Assembly: GCA_030280995.1 (NCBI GenBank)
Contig: JASXTE010000013.1
Span: 10,633,001 to 10,697,000, forward strand
DNA from: Hemileia vastatrix
Lineage: Eukaryota; Basidiomycota; Pucciniomycetes; Pucciniales; Zaghouaniaceae
Direction: 5' to 3'
Length of the DNA stretch: 64,000 nt
Within the stretch, counting starts at the first letter, position 1, and every line of letters begins with the position of its first letter. The notes under the pieces were generated by a model. It saw only the letters and a list, made by a program, of their open reading frames with translations, ran no database searches and was not told where the DNA came from. Made by a program: the position numbers and the translations under genes. Positions 44,976 to 55,655 of the stretch are shown here, one piece after another.

Positions 44976-45555
44976 CAATCATTTCTGGAATTGGGTGCTG
45001 ATAAGCTTTAGGAGGTTAAAATTTTAGGTGGTGATGATGCTAAGGAAAGCATAATGGTTAATTAGGTGAAATTTGTGGCGCTTTAATATTTTCTAAAGTT
45101 AATATTATTAATGGAAGCCTGGCAAAAGTATTTTATGAGTTTGCTGTATAGCAAAGTTGAAAATTGTCATGAAGGAATCAGAAGTTAGGATGGTAGTTGG
45201 ATTTTAGGGAATGATTTTTTTAGTGCCTCAGTGTTAGGCCAATTTTGGTATGAAGCTTGGAGGACCTTATGGCGAGATTGGAATCATAGAATTCGGCTAA
45301 GTGGGGGGCCCTATGAGGTTGGAATCAGGAGTATTCGGCTCATAGGAAGATCCACTCTCTCAATGATGTGACAAGAAGGAAGACTGGTATATGGGAGTTT
45401 GAAGGGATTCAAACCTTGCTCTCAGTAGTGGAATAATCACAATATTTATATTATTTATTATTTTATGTTATGTTAAGCCAGAGAAGAAAGAAAACAACAT
45501 TTATGTTAAAGTTAAAGAAGACCAAGCAAAAACAAAATTTTATCAAGTTATACTG

Positions 45556-46247
45556 TTAGAAATGATAATTTCTTTGAAATTGTTCAACATCATTATCAAA
45601 GCTTTGCATTAAAATTCTTCTTTTCATGAGGTCTTCATGGTTATTAGCTGGAGTTTCTTGAAAATAGGCCAGCATTTTTTGTTTCAACTCATTCTTAAAG
45701 TCAAGAAAAAGATAGCAATGAAAATTTGGATAATGATTGATATAGTCCGTCTTCACTCTTCCAACGTCATCAGTGTTGGTTATTTCGACAGCTAGAAGTT
45801 CAAATATGTTATTAAGTTATAGGTTTAGTCAATTTTGATTAAAAGTTTTTTTTAGTAAGATAATAGGGTCTTACATTTAGAGCCAGGAAACATAGTCTCA
45901 GCAAAGTTGGTTGGGGGCACTGGTGTTATAGGATTAGGATCTTGTGAAGGCAAAATTAGGCTGGGATCCGCTGATGAAGATTGAACTTTTGAAGCTGTTT
46001 TTGATCTTATTTGTTTTAAGAAGACAGGAATTTTTGATCGTTTTTTAGAAGTTGAGGGATCAGGGAGAGCTGCTGGTCCTAAATATACGTTTGTTTTAGA
46101 AGGAACTATTGGCCGGTTACATTTGACTTTTTTCACACGGCATAAGTCCCAAGCTGTCCTGCCAGGAAGATTAGGGTTGGACATTAAACAAGGTACCTGG
46201 TATCGAGCGCAGAGTTCACATGTAGCGACAAGTTCTTTAAAAGACAT
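45556..46247 (-). CDS. Antisense gene 1 of Gy1: paired C-x2-C-x6-C protein
   Basis: Two exons on the strand opposite to gag-pol: 46247-45875 and 45791-45556. They are joined across an 83-nt intron (GTAAGA...TTCTAG, in frame), giving 202 residues without a stop. Residues 10-20 are CELCARYQVPC and about 12 residues later comes AWDLCRVKKVKCNRP. Both halves follow the C-x2-C-x6-C spacing of fungal binuclear zinc clusters, except that the first Cys of the second half is Trp. A Ser/Pro-rich middle follows, then an exon-2 helical region (LFLDFKNELKQKMLAYFQET). The start lies 124 nt from the 3' LTR, so that LTR could drive it in antisense. This is possibly a DNA-binding regulator of the element; the function is inference. 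Confidence 0.7.
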
Positions 46248-46360
46248 ATTGATGAAGATGAATTTTAAAGTTGATTAAAGAAGATGGTGTTTGAAGGTTA
46301 AAGATGAATATTGTGTTCGACCACTTATGCAAAGTCTTAAGAATGGGGACATTCTCAGTT

Positions 46361-46370
46361 GGAGGGAGGA
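46361..46370 (+). promoter_or_regulatory. Gy1 polypurine tract
   Basis: GGAGGGAGGA immediately precedes the 3' LTR, as expected for the plus-strand DNA primer. Confidence 0.85.
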
Positions 46371-47500
46371 TGTAGTAGCCTAAAGTTTAGTATGGCACCT
46401 AAGTACGTAAATGGAGTTATTACGGCATGCAATATTGGCGTTATTATTTTATAAAAGGGTTTTATTAAATTTATTTGAGTTTTAAATATAAAGAAATTTG
46501 GTTAAAAGCAAATGCCTACACAAAAACAATTTATTTTACGGAGAAAACTTATTTTTACGGTCTGAAAATTTTATAAGTATCAAGTCGAGTCACTCAAGAA
46601 CCTTGGGAAATTTTTCCAGAATTTTTTACTATTTTTCTTATATTTTTAAATGAATTTTAAAGATTTATAGAAATATTTACGTTTTTAGAAATTACTTAAC
46701 TTTGATGAATTTTCACGGGGTGATTAGAGCTGCGCAGACTACGAAAATTAGTTTGAAATGTAAAGGGGAAGTGGCTCTATCATGTGTAATTTTTCTAGAT
46801 TTTTTATTATAGTTTTAAAGGTTCTAATTAAGTCCGGAAGTCCGGACAAACTCTGTTTGGACTCTGTACGGACTCCGCTTCGACTCCGTACGGACTCCGG
46901 AGGCTCTGGATTGACTCTGGGAGAACTCTGGAGGGGAAAACTTAGGCACGTGACTAGGAATACTTAAGAGCCTCTCAAACTCGAAATTGAGGGGGGGGGA
47001 TACATCATACAGCTTAATCTTTAACCACCACAGTCTCATTTTTTTTACTCAACAAATTAAATAAATTTGTAATACCCTTATAACTTTATATTTTATATAT
47101 AACATTTTAGAAATACTATTCAACAATTTAAATCACACTTCATACAGGGTATCTTTAGAAAGGTCTTCATCACTGGGACTTGATTATTTCTGTCTCATAA
47201 AAATTCAAATTATTATAAAAACATAAAAGTCAATCTTTTCAGATCTTTCACTGGTGCACCTTAATTGTTGTTATCAGTATTTCTTTCTCAACAGCCATTT
47301 TTATTTAAATCTCAATAAGCATTAAATATTTTAGAGTTTCATTATTTTTATCAATCAGATCCAAGTAGACTGGTTAGCTTAGTGATTTAGAATTCCCATT
47401 TTGTTATTTTTATTGGAAGGACGGGGTTTTCAACTAAATCCACACATCTCCTCCGGATTCTGCTTACAGCAAGGCGACTGTAAGAGTTTATCTTACCATA
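46371..47500 (+). repeat. Gy1 3' LTR
   Basis: Begins TGTAGTAGCC and ends ACCATA. Collinear with 34068-35196 with scattered transitions. Confidence 0.95.
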
Positions 47501-47973
47501 CCGCCTGGAGCGGCCCGGTCTCCCTGAAGCCTGAAAACCAATAAAAACACCTAATCTACTTAGAAAAATTAACTACAACTACTAAAACCCTTAAAAAACA
47601 TAATTACACTATAACAACATTGTGACATGAAATATAAATCTAAATTAGCCTTATCCAATGGTACTAAGTACTTAACCCTAAGACTTAGGGTTAGCCTGTA
47701 AAACACGAAAAACAAAATTAAACAGCTATCTTTGTAACTGAAGAATGATGAAATGACCCCTTAAAACTTAGAATACAAAAAATATTTACAAGATATGAAA
47801 TATATAGAAAAACCAGGGATATCCAATAATAGTACCCACATACCCGCAGTCCCAATATTCACGGAATAAAACCAGAAAAACACCCAATTCTCCAACAGAT
47901 GCCAATTAAAACATTCACAAACAGCGCCAAACAACACAAGAAAGGCCCCTTCCAATTTTGGAAAACCACACCA

Positions 47974-48349
47974 CCTTGGTGCTAGAAGGCTGTGAAGTGC
48001 TTCTCTTTTTTTTGGATGGCTCATTGGTTTTCTTTCACCAGCTCAACATGAAATTGCATATTTTGTCAGTTTTTTTTTTCATTCATCACTCATATCCTTT
48101 TCAACCTCTCCTCAAACATCAGTTAAATATTTTAAATTCCTCTATTTCATTCCTCTATTTCTCATCTCATCTCTCCAGGTATGTCATTTTTTTTTCTTAT
48201 TTATGGTTTTTTTTACTTGCTAATAATTTATTTTTTCTTTTTTTTTTGTCCTTTTTTTCTTTATTTTTTTTTCTCCTGTAAGTGCTATTTTTTGGTTTTC
48301 AAGGTTAGAATAATTTTGTTTTTTTGTTTTATTTTTTTATCTTTTTTTT
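47974..48349 (+). other. H4 leader-like region with splice donor
   Basis: Pyrimidine-rich DNA ending CTCATCTCATCTCTCCAG/GTATGTC near 48179. This matches the leader donor of E2 near 16650 and its copy in the E3 array. Probably untranslated exon sequence of the element; no protein is called. Confidence 0.4.
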
Positions 48350-49180
48350 CACCCTCCATCATCCCCCTTTCCCCTCTCCTTGTCTGCCTCCATACCCTTC
48401 TTTCTCCCCTTCTTGGCCACCTCAAGTCCCCCACTTTCCCCCCTCCTTGTCTTCCTCCATAACCCCTTTCTCCCCTACTTGGCCACCACAACTCCCCCCT
48501 TTAATCCCTCCTTGCCCACCTCAACCTCCCCCTTCACCCCCTCCTTGCCTTCCTCAAACTCCCCCACTTTTCCCCCTTTACTACCTCCTTGGCCCCCTCA
48601 ATCCCCCCTCAAACCGCTCCACCACCCCCCCACCACCTAATTATCAAATTGGTAACAATTCAATAAGTTAACAATCAATTATTAGCAATCAATCATTAAC
48701 TTATTGAAAAACTAATGATTTGATAAGATAGTGAACAATAGCTAATTACTGTTTACTATCTTATTGAATTGTTAGCGATTCAATAAGTTAATGATTGATT
48801 ACTAATAAGCATTTGATAAGTTAGATGTAGGGGGGGGTTGAAGGGGTTCAAGGGGGGGGGTTTGAGGTGGGTCTTAGGGGGTCAAGGAAGGGTTAAAGGG
48901 GGGGATTGAGGGGGCCAAGGAGGTGGTAAGGGGGGGTAAAGGGGGGGTAAAGGGAGGGTAAAAGGGAGGTTTGATGCAGCTGAAGAGAGGTTAAAGGGTG
49001 GTAAAGGGGAGGTTTTAGGCGGCTAAGGAGAGATTAAAGCGGGGTAAAGAAGGGGTGAAGAAGGGGTAAAGAAGGGATAAAGGGCGGGTAACGGGAGGGT
49101 AAAGGGGGACTAAAGAGGGGGTTTGAGGCAGGTAAGGAGGAGTTAAAGGGGGGTTGAGGTGTGAAAGGAGGGCATTTTGA
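48350..49180. repeat. Large imperfect inverted repeat: C-rich arm, AT palindromes, G-rich arm
   Basis: The segment at 48580-48612 (CTACCTCCTTGGCCCCCTCA..) is the near-perfect reverse complement of 48898-48930 (GATTGAGGGGGCCAAGGAGG). Outer parts pair more loosely in composition (CCTCCTTG / GGAGG). The loop (48640-48840) holds several AT palindromes around CAATAAGTTAA / TTAACTTATTG and GATAAGATAGT / ACTATCTTATTG. Pro-rich frames across it are artefacts. Confidence 0.75.
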
Positions 49181-49199
49181 AGAATAAAAAAGACTAATC

Positions 49200-49960
49200 T
49201 CTGCATTTTAATTTTTTTACAGAATTTATTTTCTTTACCTTAGTTTCTGGACATTTCCCCCCGCTTCCAAAATAAATCAGGTAATTTATTTTTTTTTTAT
49301 TTGTGTTTGTTTTTTCAAATAATTAATTATTCTGTAATTCACTGAAATCAATTTTTTAAAATTGTTTTTTAATAAATTGGATTGAATGATATCAAGAAGT
49401 ATTTCCAATAGCAGGTAAGTAATTTTTATTTAATTTTTTTTTAAATTAAATTTACTGAATTTTTTTTTTTATTTACTCATTTTTTTGGGTGATTTTGTTA
49501 TTATCTTGTATTTTAATTATAATTCAGGTTTTTATTTTGAAATTTTATTTTTTTCAAAATTTTTTACTGATTTTTTTGCAACTAATTTTTTTTGTTTTTT
49601 TTAGCAATTTTTTTTTCTTTTCAATTATTTTACTGATAATTTTTTATTGTTGGGGTTTTTTTAATATATTTATTTTTTTATTTTAAAATTTTTTGTTTTA
49701 TAATTTTTTTTTCCAGGAAGTTACTATGGAAAATTTAACTTTCTCATCTTCATTTTTGTCAAGGGTCACTTTTGGTCTAGAAGCTTTGGTACGGTTTTAT
49801 ATGAAGATTTTAAGGTATTATTTGACTCTCAATAATTAGGTACGTATTTCTCAATCAAGTATGATTTCTTTTCTCAAAGTAAGAGGTAAATTAAAATATT
49901 TTATATAAGTTATAGAATAGAATTACGTTTTGTTGTAAGTACTAAAGATATAAGTTATAA
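49200..49960. other. T-rich region with splice-like signals
   Basis: T-rich DNA with AATCAG/GTAATT (49278), AGCAG/GTAAGT (49414) and a short frame from ATG 49726. Possibly spliced leader exons of the H4 oxygenase gene. No protein can be supported. Confidence 0.3.
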
Positions 49961-50580
49961 TAAATAAGTGTTAGTGTTATTGTTATTGTAATAAAATGAG
50001 TTGGTAAAATAGAATGATTAAAAGACAACAAAAAGAGAGGCCTTTTATAGGCAAAGGAGAGACAAAGCACGGAAATCAAATTCTAAAAACAGTAGGAAGA
50101 GAGAGAGAAAAAGAACATTCCAGAAAGAGTATTTCAAATAATAAAGTTATTCCAAAAAGAAGGCGTCAAAAAGATGTATTTACAGAGTATGTCAGAAATA
50201 CATCAATATTTTTAATATTTACTGTAAATGTCAATCCCAAATAAGAAATTTGATTTTTTTTGTATATATTTAATATTATTTGAATATTTAAATCTTATTT
50301 TATCTTTGTATTTTATTTTTTTAAATATAAAGTTTTATTTTTCCCAACCTGTCAATTGAGCACGGTGTTAGAGAAAAATATAAGGGACAAAATTATAATT
50401 TTAATTTTACTTATTTATTTAATTAATTAATTTAATTTTAACATTCTGTAACTAGTTAATTTATAACTAATTTTAATGTAACTAAATGATAATTAAATAA
50501 TAATTAAAGATGATAAGGTGCGGCTTCATCCAGTAAATAATTACTTATTTCACTGGGTAAGTCTAGTAGCCTGGCTGACA
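49960..50580 (-). repeat. LTR2-type repeat, inverted copy
   Basis: On the minus strand it begins TGTCAGCCAGGCTACTAGAC and runs through a GCCTATAAAAGGCCTC promoter-like block (near 50050). It is the inverted counterpart of 55656-56230, including the AGCCGCACC/TGAAGCC and GTGCTCAATTGAC/GTGCTCAATGA blocks. Probably a solo LTR inside H4. Confidence 0.6.
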
Positions 50581-50626
50581 ATTATCATCAATTTCTTCTG
50601 AATCATCTTTATCGTCACATTCTTTC

Positions 50627-51840
50627 TTGTCTTCAAATCTTGAAAGCTCCAAGAATAATCATCAAATATATTCAAATTCTTCTTCTTTATCTTTACTTTT
50701 TTCTATCTCTTCAATGTACTTCAATTCTATTACTTCTCCCAATCAATCTGAGCTTTCCTTACCAGAAAATAAAAAGCAAAAAATCATGGAACCAGCTAAA
50801 GAATCAAGCAATTCAAAGACAAAATTTTATCAAAATAGAAAATTGATTAGGATGAAGATAATTTGCAAAATCTTCTTTTGAAATTTGGATGATGTCAAAT
50901 TTTATAAGACTTCAATATCAAATGTTAAGAAATTTTTTTTTTACAAAAAAATCAAAAAACTTACAGAAGGTGGTATAGATCTCATTTTTGCAGTTGTCAA
51001 TAATAAATACAAACCTCAATTCATCTTAGAAGTTCATTCATTTAATGGGAAAAAGGATGAAGTTTTTTTCCAGCTTCCTGATTTTATTTCTACTCTCTAT
51101 CAAAAGGCTTTGGTTCGACAACCCTTTTCAAATAAAAATCTGATTCTGGTGCAATGAAAGTTTTTGGTTGGCCACCAGGATATGATCAAGGGGTTTCTTT
51201 TGGTATGTAAAAAAAATTTTTATTATAAGTAATTTTTAATTTTGTCATATATTTCAGGAATTAATTCTTTATTGAAAAATTTGAAGCCGGAGCAAATGGA
51301 AGAAGATCTGAAACAATGGAATTCTTTGAGATCATTTAATATTTTCTTGTCAAATTGTTTTAAAAAATTATGTTTTCAAGCTTTTCAAAAAAACCATCAA
51401 CTTGCTTTAGAATCTGGTTTACCAAATTGGTCTGATCCTGAATGGGAAGAAGCAATAAATGATTATGTTTTTTTTTCAAATGTTATCATCACTTATAATG
51501 GATTTTACAATCATGTTCATCTAGATAAACATGATAAGAATTCTCTAACATATGAAATTTTCTCTTATATTAATCCAGAGACTGGTTTTCCTATTCCATC
51601 ACCCTCTTCTGATGAGGGACATGGCCTTTATTTTCCTGACCATAAATGTATTATTGATTTTGTTAGTGCCAATGGAATAGTTGAGGCTATATAGAATTCT
51701 TCTCAACACCGGCATCAAGCAACTAAAGCACCTCAAACTTTAGTTTCTTGTAAAGAATTTACCCATTTTTGCTGTTCATTCCAAATAAATGAAGGTCTTA
51801 TTAATCTTATTAATAATCAAAAAAAATTAGGTAAAAAAAT
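50627..51840 (+). pseudogene. Tet-like 2OG-Fe(II) oxygenase in H4
   Basis: The 5' part (50627-50881) is a Ser-rich frame with a Lys-rich end. 50885-51157 reads TEGGIDLIFAVVNNKYKPQF and ILEVHSFNGKKDE. A 1-nt shift near 51150 leads to MKVFGWPPGYDQGVSFG, a 55-nt intron (51203-51257, GTATGT..TTTCAG) and INSLLKNLKPEQMEEDLKQW. The core has NHVHLDKHDKNS with an HxD metal pair at 51518-51526, then SPSSDEGHGLYFPDHKCIID. After TAG 51692-51694 (probably from TGG) comes NSSQHRHQATKAP with the distal His. The layout resembles the Tet-like oxygenase family that is numerous in rust genomes and related to TET/JBP methylcytosine dioxygenases. One frameshift and one stop inactivate it. The family call is from pattern only. 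Confidence 0.5.
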
Positions 51841-52040
51841 TCTTCTTAGTAGATCTGTCAAGTATTGCAAACAAAATATTATATTTTTTCTATCATTAAA
51901 TATTTTCTTCCAAAAATTTTTTCCTATTTTTTTTCTTTTATTAATTTTTTTATTTATTTTAATTTAAATTATTTTTTTTAAACTTCCCTTTTATTTTCCT
52001 TTTTTCAATTTTATTTATCCTTTTTAAATTTTTTCATTTA

Positions 52041-52400
52041 ATTTTGGATTTGTCTCTTCCAATTATTTTTAAATTTACATCAAGATAGATTACTTTTTTA
52101 TATAATGGTGCATCTGGCCTTTGGTTGTTCTAATGGCTATTATATAAAATAGGAAAACTTGATTGGGACTGGTGAAAATAATTGGTTGTAGAAATTTTCA
52201 ATTTAAATTTTTTTCTTTTAATTTTAGATTTGTCTCTTCCAATTATTTTTTAAAGTTATTTCAAGATAAATTACTTTTTTATATAATGGTGCATCTGGCC
52301 TTAGGTTGTTCTAATGGCTATTATATAAAATATGAAAACTTGATTGGGACTGGTGAAAATAATTGGTTGTAGAAATTTTCAATTTTAAATTTTTTTTCCA
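52041..52400 (+). repeat. Tandem duplication, ~180-bp unit
   Basis: Two close copies of the block TGTCTCTTCCAATTATTTTT ... GGTTGTAGAAATTTTC with starts 180 bp apart, including TATATAATGGTGCATCTGGC. No gene function is suggested; the frame at 52163-52372 is repeat-derived. Confidence 0.85.
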
Positions 52401-52419
52401 TTTGATTTCTTTGATTCAA

Positions 52420-52745
52420 TAAATTGCAGGGGGGGGGGGGGTATTGCCAAACTTTCATATTAGACTTTAAAAAAAATTTGACTTGAAAATTTGATGATAA
52501 CCTTTCCTTAATTCAATAAAATACAGGGGGGGGGTTATTGCCAAATTTTCATATCAGACTTAAAAAAAAATTTGACTTGAAATTTTGGTGATACCCATCC
52601 ATTAATTCAATAAAATTTAGGGGTGAGTATTGTCAAAATTTCTTATAAGACTTGCAAAATTATTTACTTGAAAGAATTTTGGTGATACCCAACCCTTAGT
52701 TGAATCAAATGCAGAGGTGGGATTGGGAAATTTTCAAATGCAACT
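52420..52745 (+). repeat. ~87-95-bp repeats with G runs
   Basis: Four diverged units of ATTCAATAAAATACAGGGG ... TATTGCCAAATTTTCAT. The first holds a run of 13 Gs. The same unit occurs in E2 (18950) and E3 (22282-22450), so it is a family-specific 3' module. Confidence 0.75.
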
Positions 52746-52931
52746 TGAAATTTAAACTATAAAAGAATTTTGAGTATTAAAAATTCATGAAAATTATATT
52801 TAAAAGAGAATTTATAACATTAAAATATGAAAATTCAACTAATGATGGATAGAGTAAAAAAATACAGGAAATTAAGATAAATTTTTATGTACAAATTATG
52901 AAAAGTTGAAATGTGAGATAAATAAAACAAA

Positions 52932-54377
52932 CTAGTCATCAAACAATTTCATGAAACATTGAATTTCTACAACAGATTTATTAGCTTTAACACATTCTAT
53001 CAAGAATTCTTACTTTTTGAAATTTTCTTCACAATCAAGCATCTATTTCATCTTCTCCATGAGGTTTTGATCCTCAAGTGTTTTCTCCTCTTTCTTTGAT
53101 TTTTCAATACTAAGAGATAACTAAAATTTATTCTCCTCCAAGTCTTGTGCCCTATCATCCTTCTGTAAAGAAAGTTTGTACTTCCTCTTCTCCAAGTATT
53201 GTGCCCTATCATCCTTCCATAAAGAAAATTTGTACTTCCTCTCCTCCAAGCCTTGTGCCCTATCATCATTCCGTGAAGAGAGTCCAAACTTCTTCTCTTC
53301 CAAATAATATACCCTTTCATCCCTCCATAAAGAGACCTTGTATTTTTGCTTTTCAAACTTTAGAGTCTCTTTAGAAACTTCCACTTGTTCTAGAGTGATA
53401 AGAAATATTAACAAAAAGTAGAAGAAATGCAGAGTAAAGTATTAAAAGGTTTGTTATCACTTACTAGAATCACGTTTCTCCAAAAATTCTTGATAGAAGA
53501 AAAAGGGGTTTTAGATGAAGTATCAATTTTTCTTCTTCTTTGAGAGTAGAAACTCAGACTACATCAAGCCCTTTGCTTTTTGTTCAAGGTCAAATTTTCC
53601 TCCTCTTCATTTTTGCTGGCTTCAGACTAAGTTGATTGTGGCTCCTGCATCAGTTCTTTAGACTATTTATAAATAAGAAACTTTAATTAAACAAAGAATT
53701 GGTAAGATAAAAGAAAAAAAACATACTTTAGTTAGATCAGGTTGGTTTATATTGCCATGAGGATCTATTGAAAAGATATCTTGATTTGTGGAAGTTAAAT
53801 GAGGGGAGTCTTGAGTAGAAGAAGAAGGAAAAAGATTTCTTTTTACATCATGTTTGGAGATAGAATCTTGACCATCCAGCATTTTTGTAGGTTTAAAATC
53901 AGCTTGCTCTCCAAAAATAGAATCCATCTCTTTAAAGTAAGGACATAAAGAATCAAGTTTATTGTCTATGGATTTGATGACCTTACTGATATTGAGGTCA
54001 GTAATACCAAAACCAGTAGAAGATGAAAGAGTCTTTGCCTTCTTGTACTTGGCTCAATAATGCTTGAAGCGTTCAGAAATCTGTTTTGGTAAAAGATCTA
54101 TCCTTCCCTTAGTATTATTCCTTAATTTGTTGGCCATTAGAAGATAACCATTAATTTTTGATGCAGGGGGCCGTCCTACTTTAGTCGCATACTCAGTACC
54201 AAAATAAGAATCATAGTTAGATTTAGTTTTTAGCCAGTTGATAAGAATGAGATGATCATCTTTCTTTAGTTGAACACTTTTGGATTTATCAGAAGGGCAG
54301 GGGAAAGAGGGAGTAGTTGGATTTGAAGAACAACTGGGTGATGGCTGCCTTTAAGAAGATCCATGATGACAAGGCAT
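52932..54377 (-). pseudogene. Trihelix/SANT-like accessory protein of H4 with repeat coiled coil
   Basis: ATG 54375-54377, then TAA after eight codons. The same frame goes on: SVQLKKDDHLILINWLKTKS, NYDSYFGTEYATKVGRPPAS, KINGYLLMANKLRNNTKGRI, FKHY, then TGA (probably from TGG), AKYKKAKTLSSSTGFG, and an acidic Ser-rich linker to 53729. A good donor (AAA/GTATGT) follows. The coiled coil at 53130-53380 is made of ~18-residue repeats such as EERKYKFSLWKDDRAQYLE, and the C-terminus FLIECVKANKSVVEIQCFM ends at 52932. PIF/Harbinger elements encode such a DNA-binding partner to bring transposase to the ends. At least three stops inactivate it. Confidence 0.7.
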
Positions 54378-54780
54378 GTTAAGATAATTAAGGATTAAAA
54401 GGAGCAGAAACAAGCAGATGAGATAGCAAGATGAAAAGGAGCAGAATCAAATAGATGAAATGGGGAGGAATTCTGAGTAGATAGAATGAACAGGATGGGA
54501 TGAGAATGGGAGTACACAACAAGGTAGAAGGCATATCCAGAGAGTAGTCCAAGTTGTGGTTATGGCGGAATTTTGTGCAACATGTGGTTATGACAGAGAG
54601 TTTTCCAAGATGTGGTTATGAAAAATTGAATAGAAAAATGTCAGATAAGAGGTGAACATTGACAGGTAAAGTGTCTAATAACCCAATTATTAGAAAAAAA
54701 ATTGCACAAGATAATTGTGGTTTAAGGATTTTTTTCTGCAATTAATTTAATTTAAGATTGGTCAACATTGATATCCCCCA

Positions 54781-54930
54781 TTTTGAGTTAATACTTAGTA
54801 TAATCAGTTTATTAGTCTTCCCCTGAGTTTTAATCTAAAAATTATTTATTAATAAGTAGTAGAACAATTAATATTTAATATTTGATCATACTTAGGAACT
54901 AGAATACACTGAAAGTCCTATTCAATATAT
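54781..54930 (+). repeat. R1 terminal fragment
   Basis: GAGTTAATACTTAGTATAATCA and TTAGTCTTCCCCTGAGTTTTAATC (in part) match 1055-1165 in the same orientation, up to the TACACTGA end. Confidence 0.7.
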
Positions 54931-55030
54931 ACATGCAAGCCCCTAACCAAATTGCCCAATTCCACCTCTAAAATGCATAAACACCTTACCCAAGTGCTTC
55001 CCCATCTTCAATTTGAATATGCAGGCCTGC

Positions 55031-55655
55031 TGTGGCAGTCTAAAGTTTAGTATGTCACTGAAGTTTATTATCAAAGGATTTTTGGGAGATGGCTATTGAG
55101 ATTGGAAGTGCCAAAATAAATTTTAAATGGCTATATTAAAGAAAATTAAGTATTAAAAGTGGTTAAAAAGGGTTAATTTTATGGGTTGAGATTTTTAAAA
55201 AAAATTATCAGACAGGAAATGCAGGTATAGACTTTAAAGGGAATGGAAAGTTAAGTCAGGAGTCTCAAGAGCCTTTGGAAAATTTTGTAGAATTTTTATT
55301 ATTTATCTACTATTTTAAAAAATATTATAAATATTTTTGGTTTTTTTTGATTTTTCATAATTTTCTTCACTTTGATAATTTTCTATTAGATGAATAGAGC
55401 TATGCAAGCAATAAAAATTAGAGTTAATTTTAAAGTAGAGGTAGATATATCATCTGTAGTTTTTCTAGATTTTTTATTGATATTTTAAAGGTTCTAATTG
55501 AGTCTGGAAGTCTGTACAAGCTCTGTACAAACTCCGGTGCTCTCTGGACAAGCTTCGGAATGCTCCAATCAGGGAAAACAGGGCACATGAAATACTATGC
55601 ATATAAAGCCTATAGACTCAAAATGAGACAGGAGGATATTATCTTAACAATTGTC
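55031..55655 (+). repeat. Diverged Gy1-like LTR, 5' part
   Basis: Begins TGTGGCAGTCTAAAGTTTAG like the Gy1 LTR. It keeps the order AGAGCTATGCA, TTTTTATTGATATTTTAAAGG, TCTAATTGAGTCTGGAAGTC and CAGGGAAAACAGGGCACATG. The 3' part is missing where an LTR2 copy starts. Confidence 0.7.

Larger units (their letters stand above)
34068..47500 (+). mobile_element. Gy1: 13.4-kb Ty3/gypsy retrotransposon
   Basis: Two long LTRs of about 1.13 kb, a primer site, a polypurine tract and a 4-bp target duplication CCGC (34064-34067, 47501-47504). The unoccupied target exists in fold-back element A (8387-8400), which confirms the boundaries. Order: gag, protease, RT, RNase H, integrase, then 4 kb of unusual 3' sequence with antisense genes and short repeats. 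The LTRs differ by only a few per cent by eye, mainly transitions, so the insertion is fairly recent. Confidence 0.95.
31426..47973. mobile_element. Fold-back element B (long inverted arms), nested
   Basis: The ends are TGGTGTGGTCTTCCAACATT and CCAATTTTGGAAAACCACAC..A. The left arm (31426-31643 plus 33143-33430) is the inverted copy of the right arm (47505-47973), about 480 bp each. The core, 33431-34067, has ACACCAGAGA repeats and a GC-rich end. It was split by an R1-type repeat and by Gy1. No transposase is encoded; the frame at 33605-33790 is repeat-derived. Confidence 0.75.
29553..54780. mobile_element. H4: Harbinger-like element opened by nested insertions
   Basis: The left end (29553-29607, with AAAGTTGACCGATTCGCAAT and ATTAATTGCAGATAAAAATC) is the inverted counterpart of the right end (54726-54780, ATTGGTCAACATTGATATCC). 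Between them lie a plus-strand DDE transposase near the left end and a minus-strand trihelix-like gene near the right end, the same layout as E2/E3. Removing the fold-back element 31426-47973 leaves about 8.7 kb. No clear target duplication was found, and I cannot exclude two separate elements whose inner ends were lost at the fold-back insertion. Confidence 0.6.

Noticed and set aside
48324..48671. Pro-rich open frames
   Set aside because: Compositional effect of the C-rich arm; no conserved content and overlapping frames are equally open.
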